Shown: positions 31,626 to 40,472, numbered from the stretch's first letter. The stretch: 64,000 bases of DNA from Thermincola carboxydiphila (GCA_016841325.1 JAENZJ010000003.1:1-64000), one strand, 5' to 3'. Notes: generated from the letters alone by a model not told the origin. Numbers and translations: made by a program.

Positions 31626-32440
31626 GATATCTCCTGTCTCCAGACTATTGTCCTTTTTTCAACAAACCTTATCAATACTTCAAATATATAACTGAGAAAT
31701 ACCGCGATAACGGTCCAGGCTACCAGCTCAGCCACCATCAGGTATGACTGGGAATTATGCATCTGTGTCCCGATGGCAAACCTGGGCTGACTCAAGACCT
31801 CACTGGCAATTACGGCCTTCCACCCGATCCCGGCGGCATTGGAAATACCTCCTGTTATAAAAGGAGAAATCGCCGGTATATATAGTTCCCGGATAATCCT
31901 TAAAGTCCTGACCCGGTAAGTTTTGGCCATTTCAACCAGTTCTCTGTCCACACTCCTGACCCCTTCGGTAACATTGGTCGAAATTATGGGATACATGACC
32001 AGGAAACCGATAAAAACCGGCACCAGGTCAGTGGCTAGCCATATCAGGGCAAGGAGAATAATAGAAATAACCGGTGTTGCCCTTACGGCAACCAGAACCG
32101 GTCTTATCATCACATCAAATGTTTTGTTTAAGCCGGCTGCAATTCCGGTCATCAGCCCGGCAGCCAGTGAAAGGAGAAAACCAAGGAGCCCCCGTAGCAC
32201 AGTAAACCACACAGTGAGAAGGAATTCCTCAGAACTAACCAGTTTAACCAGAACAAAAAATGTCTTTTCAGGTGCAGGAATCAGCAACTCCGAAGCAGCT
32301 GCATGGGAAATTACTTTCCAGACAAAAATTATAACAATAAAGGAGACTGCCGCCATTGCCCTGTCTTTTGTCAGGATGCCCCCGTCTTTTATTATTTTTG
32401 CCCTTCTCTTTGCTCTATTTTGTGTAATAAAACCCTTCAT
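31622..32440 (-). CDS. ABC transporter permease (NitT/TauT type)
   Basis: About 272 aa from ATG at 32440, which has GGAGG upstream; the frame opens further upstream inside the binding-protein gene. Six hydrophobic segments are visible, beginning MAAVSFIVIIFVWKVIS. The cytoplasmic coupling loop EMAKTYRVRTLRIIRELYIP is the EAA motif of this family. It overlaps the binding-protein gene by 26 bases. Confidence 0.9.
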   Translation of the reverse strand: MKGFITQNRAKRRAKIIKDGGILTKDRAMAAVSFIVIIFVWKVISHAAASELLIPAPEKTFFVLVKLVSSEEFLLTVWFTVLRGLLGFLLSLAAGLMTGIAAGLNKTFDVMIRPVLVAVRATPVISIILLALIWLATDLVPVFIGFLVMYPIISTNVTEGVRSVDRELVEMAKTYRVRTLRIIRELYIPAISPFITGGISNAAGIGWKAVIASEVLSQPRFAIGTQMHNSQSYLMVAELVAWTVIAVFLSYIFEVLIRFVEKRTIVWRQEIS

Positions 32441-33452
32441 CAGGCAGCCTGCCTCCGACAATATTGGGATCAAACCCATGGAAAACCTCAAGGTATGCAT
32501 TAATGCCGTCTTTAGCCGCGAAGGCATCCTCATACCTCATATTACACCTGGGGATCGTCTCTGACGCCACTTCCGCTGCCGGCATGATTCCGTGTTTTAC
32601 CGCCAGTTCCCCGGCCTCACCGGTGTTTGCATTGACCCACTCTATAGAGTTCTCGTATTCCTTCAAAAACCCTGCAACAATTTCAGGGTACTTTCGGGCA
32701 AATTCTTTTCTTACAAAGACACAGGTCTGGGCAAGGGGTATTTTGTTTTCGGTAATTTCGTTCCATTCCCTGGTCAGGTCCAGGATGATTTTCAGGTCAC
32801 TGTTTTTGGCAAGCAATGTGCTTACCATAGGCTCCGACAGTACAGCAAGGTCAGCCTTGCCCGCTCCCACAGCACCGGCCAGGTCCTGAGGCATTGGATA
32901 CCTGTAGTCAAGGGTTACATCCTTTTCAGGGTCAAGACCCTTTTTTTCCAGCATGTATCTGAAGGAAATATCAGGTGTCATCCCTTTTGCCATCAGGTAT
33001 ATCCTTTTGTCCTTCAGGTCAGCCCATTCAGTAACTTCAATATCACTCTGACCAACCATATAAAGCGTACCCCACAGGCTGATGCCCGCAACCTGATACT
33101 CCACGCCCTTATTGTATAATATCGCAGCCATGTTTGTAGGAATTGCAGCTATATCCGCCTCGCCATGGAGCAACATCGGCCTTACTGTTTCCGGACTGTC
33201 TTTTATGATATACTCTGTAGTTACCTTCTCGTTCAGGACAGGCTTATGCTCTATCATATTAATCATGCTCAGGGCCGTCGGTCCCTTGATTGCAGCGATT
33301 TTTAATGTTACCCCGGCATTCCCGGACTTACCGGAATCGGTGCCGGCCTTAGTGCCCGGCCCCGGCTCATTGCTCCCCGAACACCCGGTTGTCGCTACCG
33401 GCACCATAAGCATTATAATTGAAAGAAAAGTGAGAATAAACCTCTTAAACAC
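32415..33452 (-). CDS. ABC transporter substrate-binding lipoprotein
   Basis: About 345 aa. The GTG at 33452 has AAAGGGTGG at good spacing and is preferred to the TTG at 33473. The lipobox is VATTGC. The mature domain (LKIAAIKGPTALSMINMIEH, GEADIAAIPTNMAAILYN) is of the NMT1/NitT type that binds small organic or sulfur compounds. Ligand not predicted. First gene of the transporter operon. Confidence 0.88.
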   Translation of the reverse strand: MFKRFILTFLSIIMLMVPVATTGCSGSNEPGPGTKAGTDSGKSGNAGVTLKIAAIKGPTALSMINMIEHKPVLNEKVTTEYIIKDSPETVRPMLLHGEADIAAIPTNMAAILYNKGVEYQVAGISLWGTLYMVGQSDIEVTEWADLKDKRIYLMAKGMTPDISFRYMLEKKGLDPEKDVTLDYRYPMPQDLAGAVGAGKADLAVLSEPMVSTLLAKNSDLKIILDLTREWNEITENKIPLAQTCVFVRKEFARKYPEIVAGFLKEYENSIEWVNANTGEAGELAVKHGIMPAAEVASETIPRCNMRYEDAFAAKDGINAYLEVFHGFDPNIVGGRLPDEGFYYTK

Positions 33453-33473
33453 ATATATCCACCCTTTCCTCAA

Positions 33474-34043
33474 AATTAATCAGGACCTTGACCTGACCAT
33501 GTGCTATATATATGCCGGCATCCTCAGCCAATGACTATATTTTACCATCATTCTGCAAATACTGTCCAGCCTCTGGTTTCAGACATGGCAAAGACCCAGC
33601 TAGGGGGGGGTCAGCCGGGCCTTTGTCAGGTTTATATATTTTGGAAGTGAAAGGCTGGTTTTACTAAAATATAATATATTTTGTATTCTCCGCTCATTTA
33701 ATTATTCCTGCTATACTCAGTTCCTTATTAATTATTATTTATTGCTGTATCTCCAACATTATTTTAGTATTACCTGGGCCTTCAATTTTTTGTCAACTCC
33801 CGTTCAAACGCCGGACTCCTGAATTCTCAGGGGAAGTAACACAGTGAGTTTTTATATTTTTTTGAAAATTTAAACTTCCTTAGCCCAGCAGGAATTAATA
33901 CAATTAAGAAGAATATTATGTTTATACTTATCGAATTATGTTCCATTTTGTTAAATTCTGTTTTGATTTGTCATGTTTATGTTTACCCATAAAAGTGATT
34001 GTTATGTGAATCACTTAACTATCGCATTTCTGAAAGGAGGTCG
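33474..34043. other. Divergent intergenic region, no recognised gene
   Basis: About 570 AT-rich bases between the transporter operon (leftward) and the rhodanese gene (rightward). Nothing gene-like is supported. The main structure is the palindrome at 33993-34016. A G-run lies at 33603-33610. Confidence 0.5.
33993..34016 (+). promoter_or_regulatory. Palindrome AAGTGATT-N8-AATCACTT, possible Crp/Fnr-type site
   Basis: Perfect 8-bp arms at 33993-34000 and 34009-34016. The GTGA...TCAC core is similar to Crp/Fnr-family operators, though the spacing differs from the classic one. It is about 140 bases before the rhodanese start and could serve an oxygen- or redox-sensing regulator. No regulator gene is adjacent. 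Confidence 0.55.
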
Positions 34044-34142
34044 ATGGAACCGGAAGGACAGAGGCTCTTTACCCCCGAACCTGACACACATGTATTGCAC
34101 AGTGATAGGGATTCCGGGGGCAGCAAATACAATAAAAACTAA
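34044..34142 (+). CDS. Possible leader peptide (32 aa) before the rhodanese gene
   Basis: ATG at 34044 follows a very strong AGGAGG, though only three bases separate them. The peptide is MEPEGQRLFTPEPDTHVLHS and continues hydrophilic to a stop just before the next ribosome site. The region can also form a CCCCCG/CGGGGG stem, so it may be a structured leader instead of a gene. Confidence 0.3.
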   Translation: MEPEGQRLFTPEPDTHVLHSDRDSGGSKYNKN

Positions 34143-34154
34143 GGAGGTAAAAAA

Positions 34155-35198
34155 ATGTTAAAGAGAAAAGGTCTTTATTTTGTATTGGCTCTGCTGATTG
34201 CCCTCAGCTTGATGGTAACACTGACAGGGTGCGGCGGCACTGAAGAACCGGCCCCTGAACCGGAACAGCAGGTGGAAAACAACCAGCCCGCTGAAGAACC
34301 GATTGTAGAATCAGCTGAAATTATTAAGGCAACTGCTGCCTACCTTGGCGCAAATCCAGCGCCGACAATCAGCGCTGAAGAGGTTAATGAGAAGGTTGTT
34401 AAGGGTGGAGATGACACTTACTTCCTCCTGAGCATCCAGAAGCCTGAAGATTATGCCAAAGGCCATGTTTCGGGAGCAATTAATATCCCTTATGCTCAAA
34501 TCGCCAAGGCAGAAAGCCTGGCCCAGCTTCCCAAGGATAAGAAGATTGTCGTTATCTGCTACACCGGTCATACTGCCAGCTATACCGCAATGTTCCTTAA
34601 CCAGCTTGGTTATGAAGCCTATGCGATGAAGATGGGTATGAACGGGTGGAACGAACAGTCACCGGGGATGGGCGCAGTAGCGCCATATGCCGGATCAGCC
34701 GGTTTTGAGGTGAATACCGAAGCAGTCGAAGCACAGCCGGTAAATGAAATTCCGGAAGTTAACACAGGTGCACAAACTGCAGAAGATATCATTATCGCAG
34801 CTACCGATGCCTACCTGTCCTCAGGCAGAGGACCTACTGTAAGCCCTCAGGAAATTAATGAAAAAGTGATCAAGGGTGGAGATGACAGCTACTTCCTGCT
34901 CAGTATTCAGAAGCCTGAAGATTATGCCAAAGGCCATGTTCCGGGAGCAATTAATATCCCTTATGGTGAAATCGCCAAGGAAGATAACCTGAAGAAACTG
35001 CCCAAGGATAAGAAGATTGTTGTTATCTGCTATACCGGTCATACCGCCAGCTATACTTCAATGTTCCTCAACCAGCTTGGTTATGAAGCTTATGTGCTTA
35101 AGTTCGGTACCATGGGCTGGAACGACCAAACCGCGGGAATGGGTACTGTTAAGGCATTCACCAAGTCTCCTGGTTTTGAAACAGTTGCCAGCGAATAA
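34155..35198 (+). CDS. Lipoprotein with two rhodanese domains
   Basis: 347 aa. The lipobox is VTLTGC; an acidic linker follows (EEPAPEPEQQVENN). Two rhodanese domains (about 55-165 and 220-345) are highly alike in protein and DNA. Each has the active-site loop VVICYTGHTAS with its Cys and the entry motif YAKGHV.GAINIPY. Both loops keep Cys, so both may carry persulfide. Rhodaneses move sulfane sulfur. An extracytoplasmic tandem version suggests sulfur or polysulfide handling outside the membrane. A GGAGGT ribosome site precedes the ATG. Confidence 0.9.
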   Translation: MLKRKGLYFVLALLIALSLMVTLTGCGGTEEPAPEPEQQVENNQPAEEPIVESAEIIKATAAYLGANPAPTISAEEVNEKVVKGGDDTYFLLSIQKPEDYAKGHVSGAINIPYAQIAKAESLAQLPKDKKIVVICYTGHTASYTAMFLNQLGYEAYAMKMGMNGWNEQSPGMGAVAPYAGSAGFEVNTEAVEAQPVNEIPEVNTGAQTAEDIIIAATDAYLSSGRGPTVSPQEINEKVIKGGDDSYFLLSIQKPEDYAKGHVPGAINIPYGEIAKEDNLKKLPKDKKIVVICYTGHTASYTSMFLNQLGYEAYVLKFGTMGWNDQTAGMGTVKAFTKSPGFETVASE

Positions 35199-35211
35199 AA
35201 CAATTTATCAA

Positions 35212-35253
35212 AATATCAATAGGGTGTCCCATATGGGGCACCCTATTGATATT
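35212..35253 (+). terminator. Exceptionally long hairpin behind the rhodanese gene
   Basis: A 19-bp stem (35212-35230 with 35235-35253) with one G.U pair and an ATAT loop. The 3' side is not followed by a T-run, so it may stabilise the mRNA 3' end or end transcription in both directions rather than act as a standard terminator. Confidence 0.7.
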
Positions 35254-35280
35254 ACAATTGAAAACCAATAATCCGAAGTT

Positions 35281-35667
35281 TTACTTTCCCACCAACTTAT
35301 TCACCACCGGAATGTCAGCCGGGGCAAAATCATATTCCTTCATTTCCCCCGGAGCAACCCACTTCCAGTCCTCACAGTCTATACAGGCAGGCTGGCCGCC
35401 TTCCAGGCTGCAAAGGTAGCAGAGCAGGATAACCTGCCTGTCTTCATAGATATGGGACACAACATCGAAAATATCCCCTACCTTGATTGAAATTCCCAGC
35501 TCCTCTTTAATTTCCCGCATCAGACATGCTTCCGGTCCTTCACCCTTTTCGACCTTGCCTCCGGGGAACTCCCATTTCATCTCTTGGTGGGAACCCCTTT
35601 TTCTCTGGGCGATAAGAAACCTACCCTCATTCTTTATAATTGCTGCCGTAACAACCAAAATTTCCAT
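35281..35667 (-). CDS. mutT: Nudix hydrolase, MutT-like (8-oxo-dGTP diphosphatase)
   Basis: 128 aa. The Nudix box is GGKVEKGEGPEACLMREIKE followed by ELGI. The start IKNEGRFLIAQRKRGSHQEM and the WEFPGG before the box are typical of MutT. It hydrolyses oxidised nucleotides to avoid mutation. The exact substrate is inferred from family resemblance. Confidence 0.88.
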   Translation of the reverse strand: MEILVVTAAIIKNEGRFLIAQRKRGSHQEMKWEFPGGKVEKGEGPEACLMREIKEELGISIKVGDIFDVVSHIYEDRQVILLCYLCSLEGGQPACIDCEDWKWVAPGEMKEYDFAPADIPVVNKLVGK

Positions 35668-35693
35668 CTTTCTGGCGGATTCTCCTTCTTATC

Positions 35694-36827
35694 TTAGGAA
35701 TTAACAACCTTTCTTCCCATGGCATAAACAGCCCCCAGTTTTTCGGCCAGTCCGCTTTCATCCTGCAATTCCCTGATTATTTGCATACCGGGTTCTTTGG
35801 CCAGTTCAACTTCCTGTACATTTTCCGGATTGACAGGAGATTTCCTGTTATCTGTGAGAATCCTCACCAACGGCCGGTCCTGATGATGCCGCCTGTTTGA
35901 TATGACAACTCCAATCTCACCAGAGTTCAGTTCCAGCAGCGATCCGGTACTATACATAGCAACATTTTTCAGGAAGAGTTCTGTCAGCAGGTTATCTGTT
36001 TTCATACCGGCTTCCTCTTTTATCATTTCTACTGCTTTGGAGTTACTATATGCCTTCCGGTGTTTCCGTTCACTGGTAAGGGCATCAAAGAAATCCGCAA
36101 TGGCTACAATCCTGGCGAATTCACAGATATCGGTGTTTTTCAGCGCTCTCGGGTACCCTGTCCCGTCTATGCGCTCATGATGCTGAAAGGCAACGTGGGC
36201 TGACAGCAAATTAACATCCTTCTGGTCCCTTAGGAGATTAAATCCTTTTATACTGTGCTGCTGTATCTGAGAGAATTCTTCAGGTGACAGCCTGCCGGGT
36301 TTTTCCACCACTTTGGGGTCAACATACATAGAACCAACGTCATGCATGACTGCCCCAACCCCCAGATCCCGAAGCTGAACCTCGTTATAATTCAGAGCCA
36401 TTCCGATACGCAGTGACAGTATACATACATTCAGACAGTGGGCAAACAGGTAACTGTCATAGGAGCGGACATCAGGAAATTCAAACAAAAGCTGCCTGTT
36501 TTGCAAAACCTCGTCAGCAAGCCTGTTTACCAGGTCTTTAATTAATTTGGTATCAACCTTATTATATTTCCTTGCCTCTTCAAAAGCTCTCCTTAAAGTG
36601 ACAATTCCATCAATTCTGGTCCTGTCAGATACTATATCCGGGAACTCAATGTCCCTGCAATAGCTGTCAATTACAATGACTGTCGGGAAACCCAGGGCCT
36701 GCAGCCTTTTGGCATATGATGGGTTAAGTTCACACCCGGCAGAAAGTAATATATTTCCATTGGCTGAATAAAGGCTCTTCCCCAAAATCATGCCTGACTG
36801 CAGCTTACTTACAGGAATTTTCCGCAT
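35694..36827 (-). CDS. HD-GYP domain protein, probable c-di-GMP phosphodiesterase
   Basis: About 377 aa from ATG at 36827, behind AGGAGAGGGGG. An N-terminal segment (KLQSGMILGKSLYSANGNIL) of the type seen in HD-GYP proteins precedes the catalytic part. The HD pair is in VMHDVGSM (near 161) and the GYP extension in HHERIDGTGYP (near 214-224). Such enzymes degrade c-di-GMP. The gene lies directly behind a c-di-GMP-I riboswitch with a terminator, so its expression should respond to its own substrate. Confidence 0.92.
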   Translation of the reverse strand: MRKIPVSKLQSGMILGKSLYSANGNILLSAGCELNPSYAKRLQALGFPTVIVIDSYCRDIEFPDIVSDRTRIDGIVTLRRAFEEARKYNKVDTKLIKDLVNRLADEVLQNRQLLFEFPDVRSYDSYLFAHCLNVCILSLRIGMALNYNEVQLRDLGVGAVMHDVGSMYVDPKVVEKPGRLSPEEFSQIQQHSIKGFNLLRDQKDVNLLSAHVAFQHHERIDGTGYPRALKNTDICEFARIVAIADFFDALTSERKHRKAYSNSKAVEMIKEEAGMKTDNLLTELFLKNVAMYSTGSLLELNSGEIGVVISNRRHHQDRPLVRILTDNRKSPVNPENVQEVELAKEPGMQIIRELQDESGLAEKLGAVYAMGRKVVNS

Positions 36828-36855
36828 AGTCCTGCCCCCTCTCCTGTTATTATGC

Positions 36856-36895
36856 AAAACAAAATCCGCCTTGCTTGCCGGAAAAAGCAGACGGA
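36856..36895 (-). terminator. Terminator forming the riboswitch expression platform
   Basis: On the minus strand TCCGTCTGCTT (36895-36885) pairs with AAGCAAGGCGGA (36876-36865) with one bulged A, followed by TTTTGTTTT. It lies between the aptamer and the HD-GYP start. Confidence 0.8.
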
Positions 36896-36902
36896 ATCAG
36901 TT

Positions 36903-36986
36903 TTTCGGCAGCCTGGCTATCATAGCAACAGCTTTAGACCCATGGCTTTGCGTCCCTAACTTTCGATAGGTTTGCCTTTGCGCTGA
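36903..36986 (-). promoter_or_regulatory. c-di-GMP-I (GEMM) riboswitch aptamer
   Basis: The minus strand carries the diagnostic parts in order: AGGCAAACC, a CGAAAG tetraloop, GGGACGCAAAGCC, GGGTCTA and AGGCTGCCG. These correspond to the P1b/P2 core, the GNRA loop, the tetraloop receptor stem and P3 of GEMM RNAs. A terminator follows. The direction of control (on or off with c-di-GMP) cannot be set from sequence alone. Confidence 0.92.
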
Positions 36987-37070
36987 AAAATATACAGTTA
37001 TCTATTATATTTATACGCAACAGAGTAAAAATAAAAGGGTGTCCGGTTTAGTTATTACTTCAAACATTAA

Positions 37071-37265
37071 TTAATAGTAATTATCAAACATTGTCATGCT
37101 GATAAAACAATTATACCTTTTCATATACTCTACAATCAGGCAGTCAAGTTCACAGCTCTTATGGTAAACGTCCGGGTCGTTAAGACCCTTCTCCTTTACA
37201 AGTGTGTACATTTCCCTTTGTTTCTCCCTGATCTTTTTCCGGAATTCCTGGCGGTCAGTCCACAT
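37071..37265 (-). CDS. Spo0E-family sporulation regulatory protein
   Basis: About 64 aa from ATG at 37265 behind GGGAGAG. Two helices with the family motif SCELDCLIVEYMKR (usual form SQxLDxLIxxY). Spo0E-type proteins remove phosphate from Spo0A~P and delay sporulation. It is a single small gene between the riboswitch and the FtsA-like gene. Confidence 0.85.
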   Translation of the reverse strand: MWTDRQEFRKKIREKQREMYTLVKEKGLNDPDVYHKSCELDCLIVEYMKRYNCFISMTMFDNYY

Positions 37266-37414
37266 TTTCATCTCTCCCACACTTTATTGTGGTTGGATTG
37301 TTAATCTGTCGCAAAGTGCATTTTTTTGTTTTTGTTCTAGGAATTGTTGCAAATATCCTTCAGAGAAAATGTCGAATACCGTCATATGGGAAAAATTATT
37401 TTATTAAATTATCA

Positions 37415-39607
37415 TTAAATCCATTCTAATGAAACATTGTCACCGGTTTTCAGGGGTGTGGTAAATTCAGCAGGTATTCCATTAACTTTTAATTCAAGTC
37501 TCATTCCGGTTTCCGGAGGCCTTAACTGAAAATTGGTCCTTGTCAGAACATCAGTAAGAATGGCATCTTCCCCGGGAATCTCCACCCTTTCATCATTAAC
37601 CCAGACAACTGTCGTCCCGCCCGGAGCAGTTTTATCATCTGCTTCCGGCTGAGGCACAGCGTCAAAGAGATGAGCTGCCTCTTCGGGCGCCGCAGGCTCT
37701 GACTCCCCTGTGGGCCGGGCCTCTCCGGCAGCAGTCTCCAGTTCTGTTTGGACATATATGCCGGCATCACTTCCTGGGACCGGATCGCCATCTAATGTTG
37801 GCCCAATACCCGATATCTGCTCACCATCAGTTTCTGTTTCGCCTTCTGTTACCGGTTCAGTTGCTGTTTCCAGGGTAATGTCATCCCCGTCATTGACTTC
37901 AGCCATTGAATCAACCAGTCGCTCATTGATATATATGTAGCAATCATCACCGGGATCACCGTAACCCGCTATTTCCAGGACCTCGGCAACTGTTCTGGGT
38001 AAGTAGTACACTATCCTGGCATTGTCCACAAGTTCTTCATGGTAGGCAGCCGGCTTACCGTTCATAGTAATCACGGGATTGATGACAAAGGGTTCACTGT
38101 TAATAGAAATATTCATTGGCATGATATGAGGCACCAGGTCATAAATATACCCCCGGGCGTTTTCACCATCACGGGCCTCAACAAATTCAAGAATATCATT
38201 GTGCTTCACAGGGACATCGATAGTAACATCTTCTCCGTTAAGCCTGATAACTGCAGGTTTGCCTCTTCCGCCTTTGATTATTTTCAGGTCCCCGTTTACA
38301 GTCAAAGTAAGGGCCATTCCCAGGCGCGGCTGTGTCTTGCGCATACTGATACCTGCAGCCAACAAAGCATCGGCAACCGTACCCCGGTTAACTTCAAAGA
38401 GTCTTACCTGCCGGTCATTGACCATCACCTTGGCAAACCCAAGGCCCTTATGTTCATATGCGGTCACAGCAATACCTATAGGAGTTACGGCCTCCGGCCC
38501 CATCAGTTCCTGGGTGCCGAAGACTTCCGAGATTGCTTCCCGGCCCCTGACAGCCACTCTTTGCCTGGTAAGCCCCAGGTTGTCTGCCAGCATATCCTTT
38601 AAAAGAGGAGTAAGACTTCCTCCTCCTATACAGATAACAGCCTGTGGTGTTTTTCCGTTAAGTTCAATTATTTTGTCACTTATCTGTTTAGATAAAACCT
38701 GAACTGATTCCCCGACAACATCAAGAATCTCCCGGGCAGAAACAGAGTGTTCCATTCCCAGGACATCAGTAAAACTTATTTCACTGTCATCCTGCAGGGA
38801 CCGTTTAATCCTCTCGGCAGTGTTAAAATCAAGCAGGTATACTTCAGAAATCTTCTCAGTTACTTCATCTCCGGCTACCGGAACCATTCCGTAACCGGCT
38901 ATGGAACCATCGTCTGTAATCGCAATATCTGAAGTTCCGGCACCGATATCCACAAGCGCAATGTTCAGTTGTCTCATGCTTGGCGGCACGACCACTGCAC
39001 TTGCGGCAATAGGCTCCAGGGTCAGGCTGGACATTTCCAGACCGGCCTTTTGCAGGGCAGCAAAAAGGGAATCTACAACAACCCTGGGCAGAAAAGTGGC
39101 AATAACCTCAACACCCATATTCCTGCCCTTCTGGCTGTATAGGCTTCCAATTTTATAACCATCAAGCTCATAATAGACCACACTGTAACCCACACAGTGA
39201 TAATTCAGGGAATCGACTGTCCCGCTGGCTTCCTCATTTGCCAAACGGCTTTGGGCTTCCTGAACCGCCTGAAGTTCAAGCCTGAGGATGTCGTCCCGGT
39301 GTATTTCCCGGTATTCCGGAATATCTGTATTGACTTTAAGCCTTGTTGTTTTGAGGGCCCTTCCCGCTGCAGCCACGGCTGCCTGTTTGAGGGTCTGGCC
39401 CAGTTTGTTTTCCAGTTTGTCCTTAATAACCTTAATGGATTCGGCCACCTGTTCAATATCATGTATCTGGCCGTCAATCATGGCCCTGTTTTGATGCTCC
39501 CTCTGTTCTGCTGCCAGAATTTCAAGGCCTTTGGGGGTCTCCTGTATTATGACCCCTGTTATTGACCTGGTACCGATATCCAGGGCAAAAATTGTTTCAC
39601 CAGACAT
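37415..39607 (-). CDS. FtsA-like actin-fold ATPase with extended C-terminal region
   Basis: 730 aa, much longer than FtsA (about 420). Residues 1-370 carry the actin-fold phosphate loops: FALDIGTRSITGVI, LVDIGAGTSDIAI (near 216) and CIGGGSLTPLL. The C-terminal part has beta-grasp-like repeats (VMVNDRQVRLFEVNRGTVAD, VVWVNDERVEIPGEDAIL) interrupted by an acidic, low-complexity linker near 600-670. This long version occurs in Peptococcaceae-type genomes as far as I recall; its task is unknown. A classical FtsA role is unlikely given the lack of ftsZ nearby. Confidence 0.8.
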   Translation of the reverse strand: MSGETIFALDIGTRSITGVIIQETPKGLEILAAEQREHQNRAMIDGQIHDIEQVAESIKVIKDKLENKLGQTLKQAAVAAAGRALKTTRLKVNTDIPEYREIHRDDILRLELQAVQEAQSRLANEEASGTVDSLNYHCVGYSVVYYELDGYKIGSLYSQKGRNMGVEVIATFLPRVVVDSLFAALQKAGLEMSSLTLEPIAASAVVVPPSMRQLNIALVDIGAGTSDIAITDDGSIAGYGMVPVAGDEVTEKISEVYLLDFNTAERIKRSLQDDSEISFTDVLGMEHSVSAREILDVVGESVQVLSKQISDKIIELNGKTPQAVICIGGGSLTPLLKDMLADNLGLTRQRVAVRGREAISEVFGTQELMGPEAVTPIGIAVTAYEHKGLGFAKVMVNDRQVRLFEVNRGTVADALLAAGISMRKTQPRLGMALTLTVNGDLKIIKGGRGKPAVIRLNGEDVTIDVPVKHNDILEFVEARDGENARGYIYDLVPHIMPMNISINSEPFVINPVITMNGKPAAYHEELVDNARIVYYLPRTVAEVLEIAGYGDPGDDCYIYINERLVDSMAEVNDGDDITLETATEPVTEGETETDGEQISGIGPTLDGDPVPGSDAGIYVQTELETAAGEARPTGESEPAAPEEAAHLFDAVPQPEADDKTAPGGTTVVWVNDERVEIPGEDAILTDVLTRTNFQLRPPETGMRLELKVNGIPAEFTTPLKTGDNVSLEWI

Positions 39608-39666
39608 AATTTAACCCCCTCCGCTAAGGGTGAATAAAAATAACTGTATTAATACCGTACCGCCTT

Positions 39667-40443
39667 TTAATCACCCTTTTTATAGAAAAAGGACGACACC
39701 AGTGAAAAACCGATTTCCCTGGCCTGAAATATCTGCTCAGTACTGCCGGTAAAAAGAATCCCGCCCTGTTTTAATGCAGAATAAAACTTCCGGTAAAGCT
39801 GGGCCTTACTTTCCTCTGTAAAATATATAACCACATTCCGGCACAGGACCAGGTCGAAATTTTGGTCAAAGGCATCTGTCAGCAGGTTATGTTTCATGAA
39901 TTTTACCCTTCGTTTTACTTCATCAGCAATAATAAGGTTACTGCCTTCCCTGGTAAAATACCTGCCGGTATAGGTCTGAGGCAGATTAACGACAGCTTTC
40001 TCGTTATATACTCCCATACGGGCCTTATTTAACACCTCATCATCAACATCAGTGGCCGATAGGGTAAAATTTATCTGGGGGAAACGGTTCATCATCACCA
40101 TAGTTAAGGTATAGGGCTCTTCACCGGTGGAACACCCTGCGCTCCATATTTTCAGTGACCGTGACGCCTGGATCAGGTCAGGCAGAATCTTTTCCTCCAG
40201 GACCTGCCACTGAGAAGGATTCCGGTAAAATTCAGATACATTGATAGTTAATGTATCCAGAAACTTCCTCCAATGGCTGATTTCTCTTTCCAGAACTCCA
40301 AGATATGTGCTGTAATCATTGATTTTAAGGCTCCGCATCAGGCTGTTGATGCGCCTTTCCATCTGGGGACGTTTATAACCGGTCAAATCCAGGCCTTTTT
40401 TTCTGCGCAATCCTTCAAGAAATATTTCGTATGCATCCGCCAT
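39667..40443 (-). CDS. cheR: CheR-type chemotaxis protein methyltransferase
   Basis: 258 aa. The N-terminal helical domain (TGYKRPQMERRINSLM) and the SAM-binding part with IWSAGCSTGEEPYTLTM (near 100) and LVLCRNVVIYF fit CheR. It methylates chemoreceptor glutamates with SAM. No chemoreceptor or cheB is beside it, but the HD-GYP and riboswitch nearby point to a signalling cluster. Confidence 0.9.
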   Translation of the reverse strand: MADAYEIFLEGLRRKKGLDLTGYKRPQMERRINSLMRSLKINDYSTYLGVLEREISHWRKFLDTLTINVSEFYRNPSQWQVLEEKILPDLIQASRSLKIWSAGCSTGEEPYTLTMVMMNRFPQINFTLSATDVDDEVLNKARMGVYNEKAVVNLPQTYTGRYFTREGSNLIIADEVKRRVKFMKHNLLTDAFDQNFDLVLCRNVVIYFTEESKAQLYRKFYSALKQGGILFTGSTEQIFQAREIGFSLVSSFFYKKGD

Positions 40444-40472
40444 AGTGTTCTACCTCTCTGCAAAATTGAATA

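Noticed and set aside
34021-34142. Known riboswitch class in the rhodanese leader
   Set aside because: A CCCCCG/CGGGGG stem is present, but I could not match the sequence to any riboswitch core.
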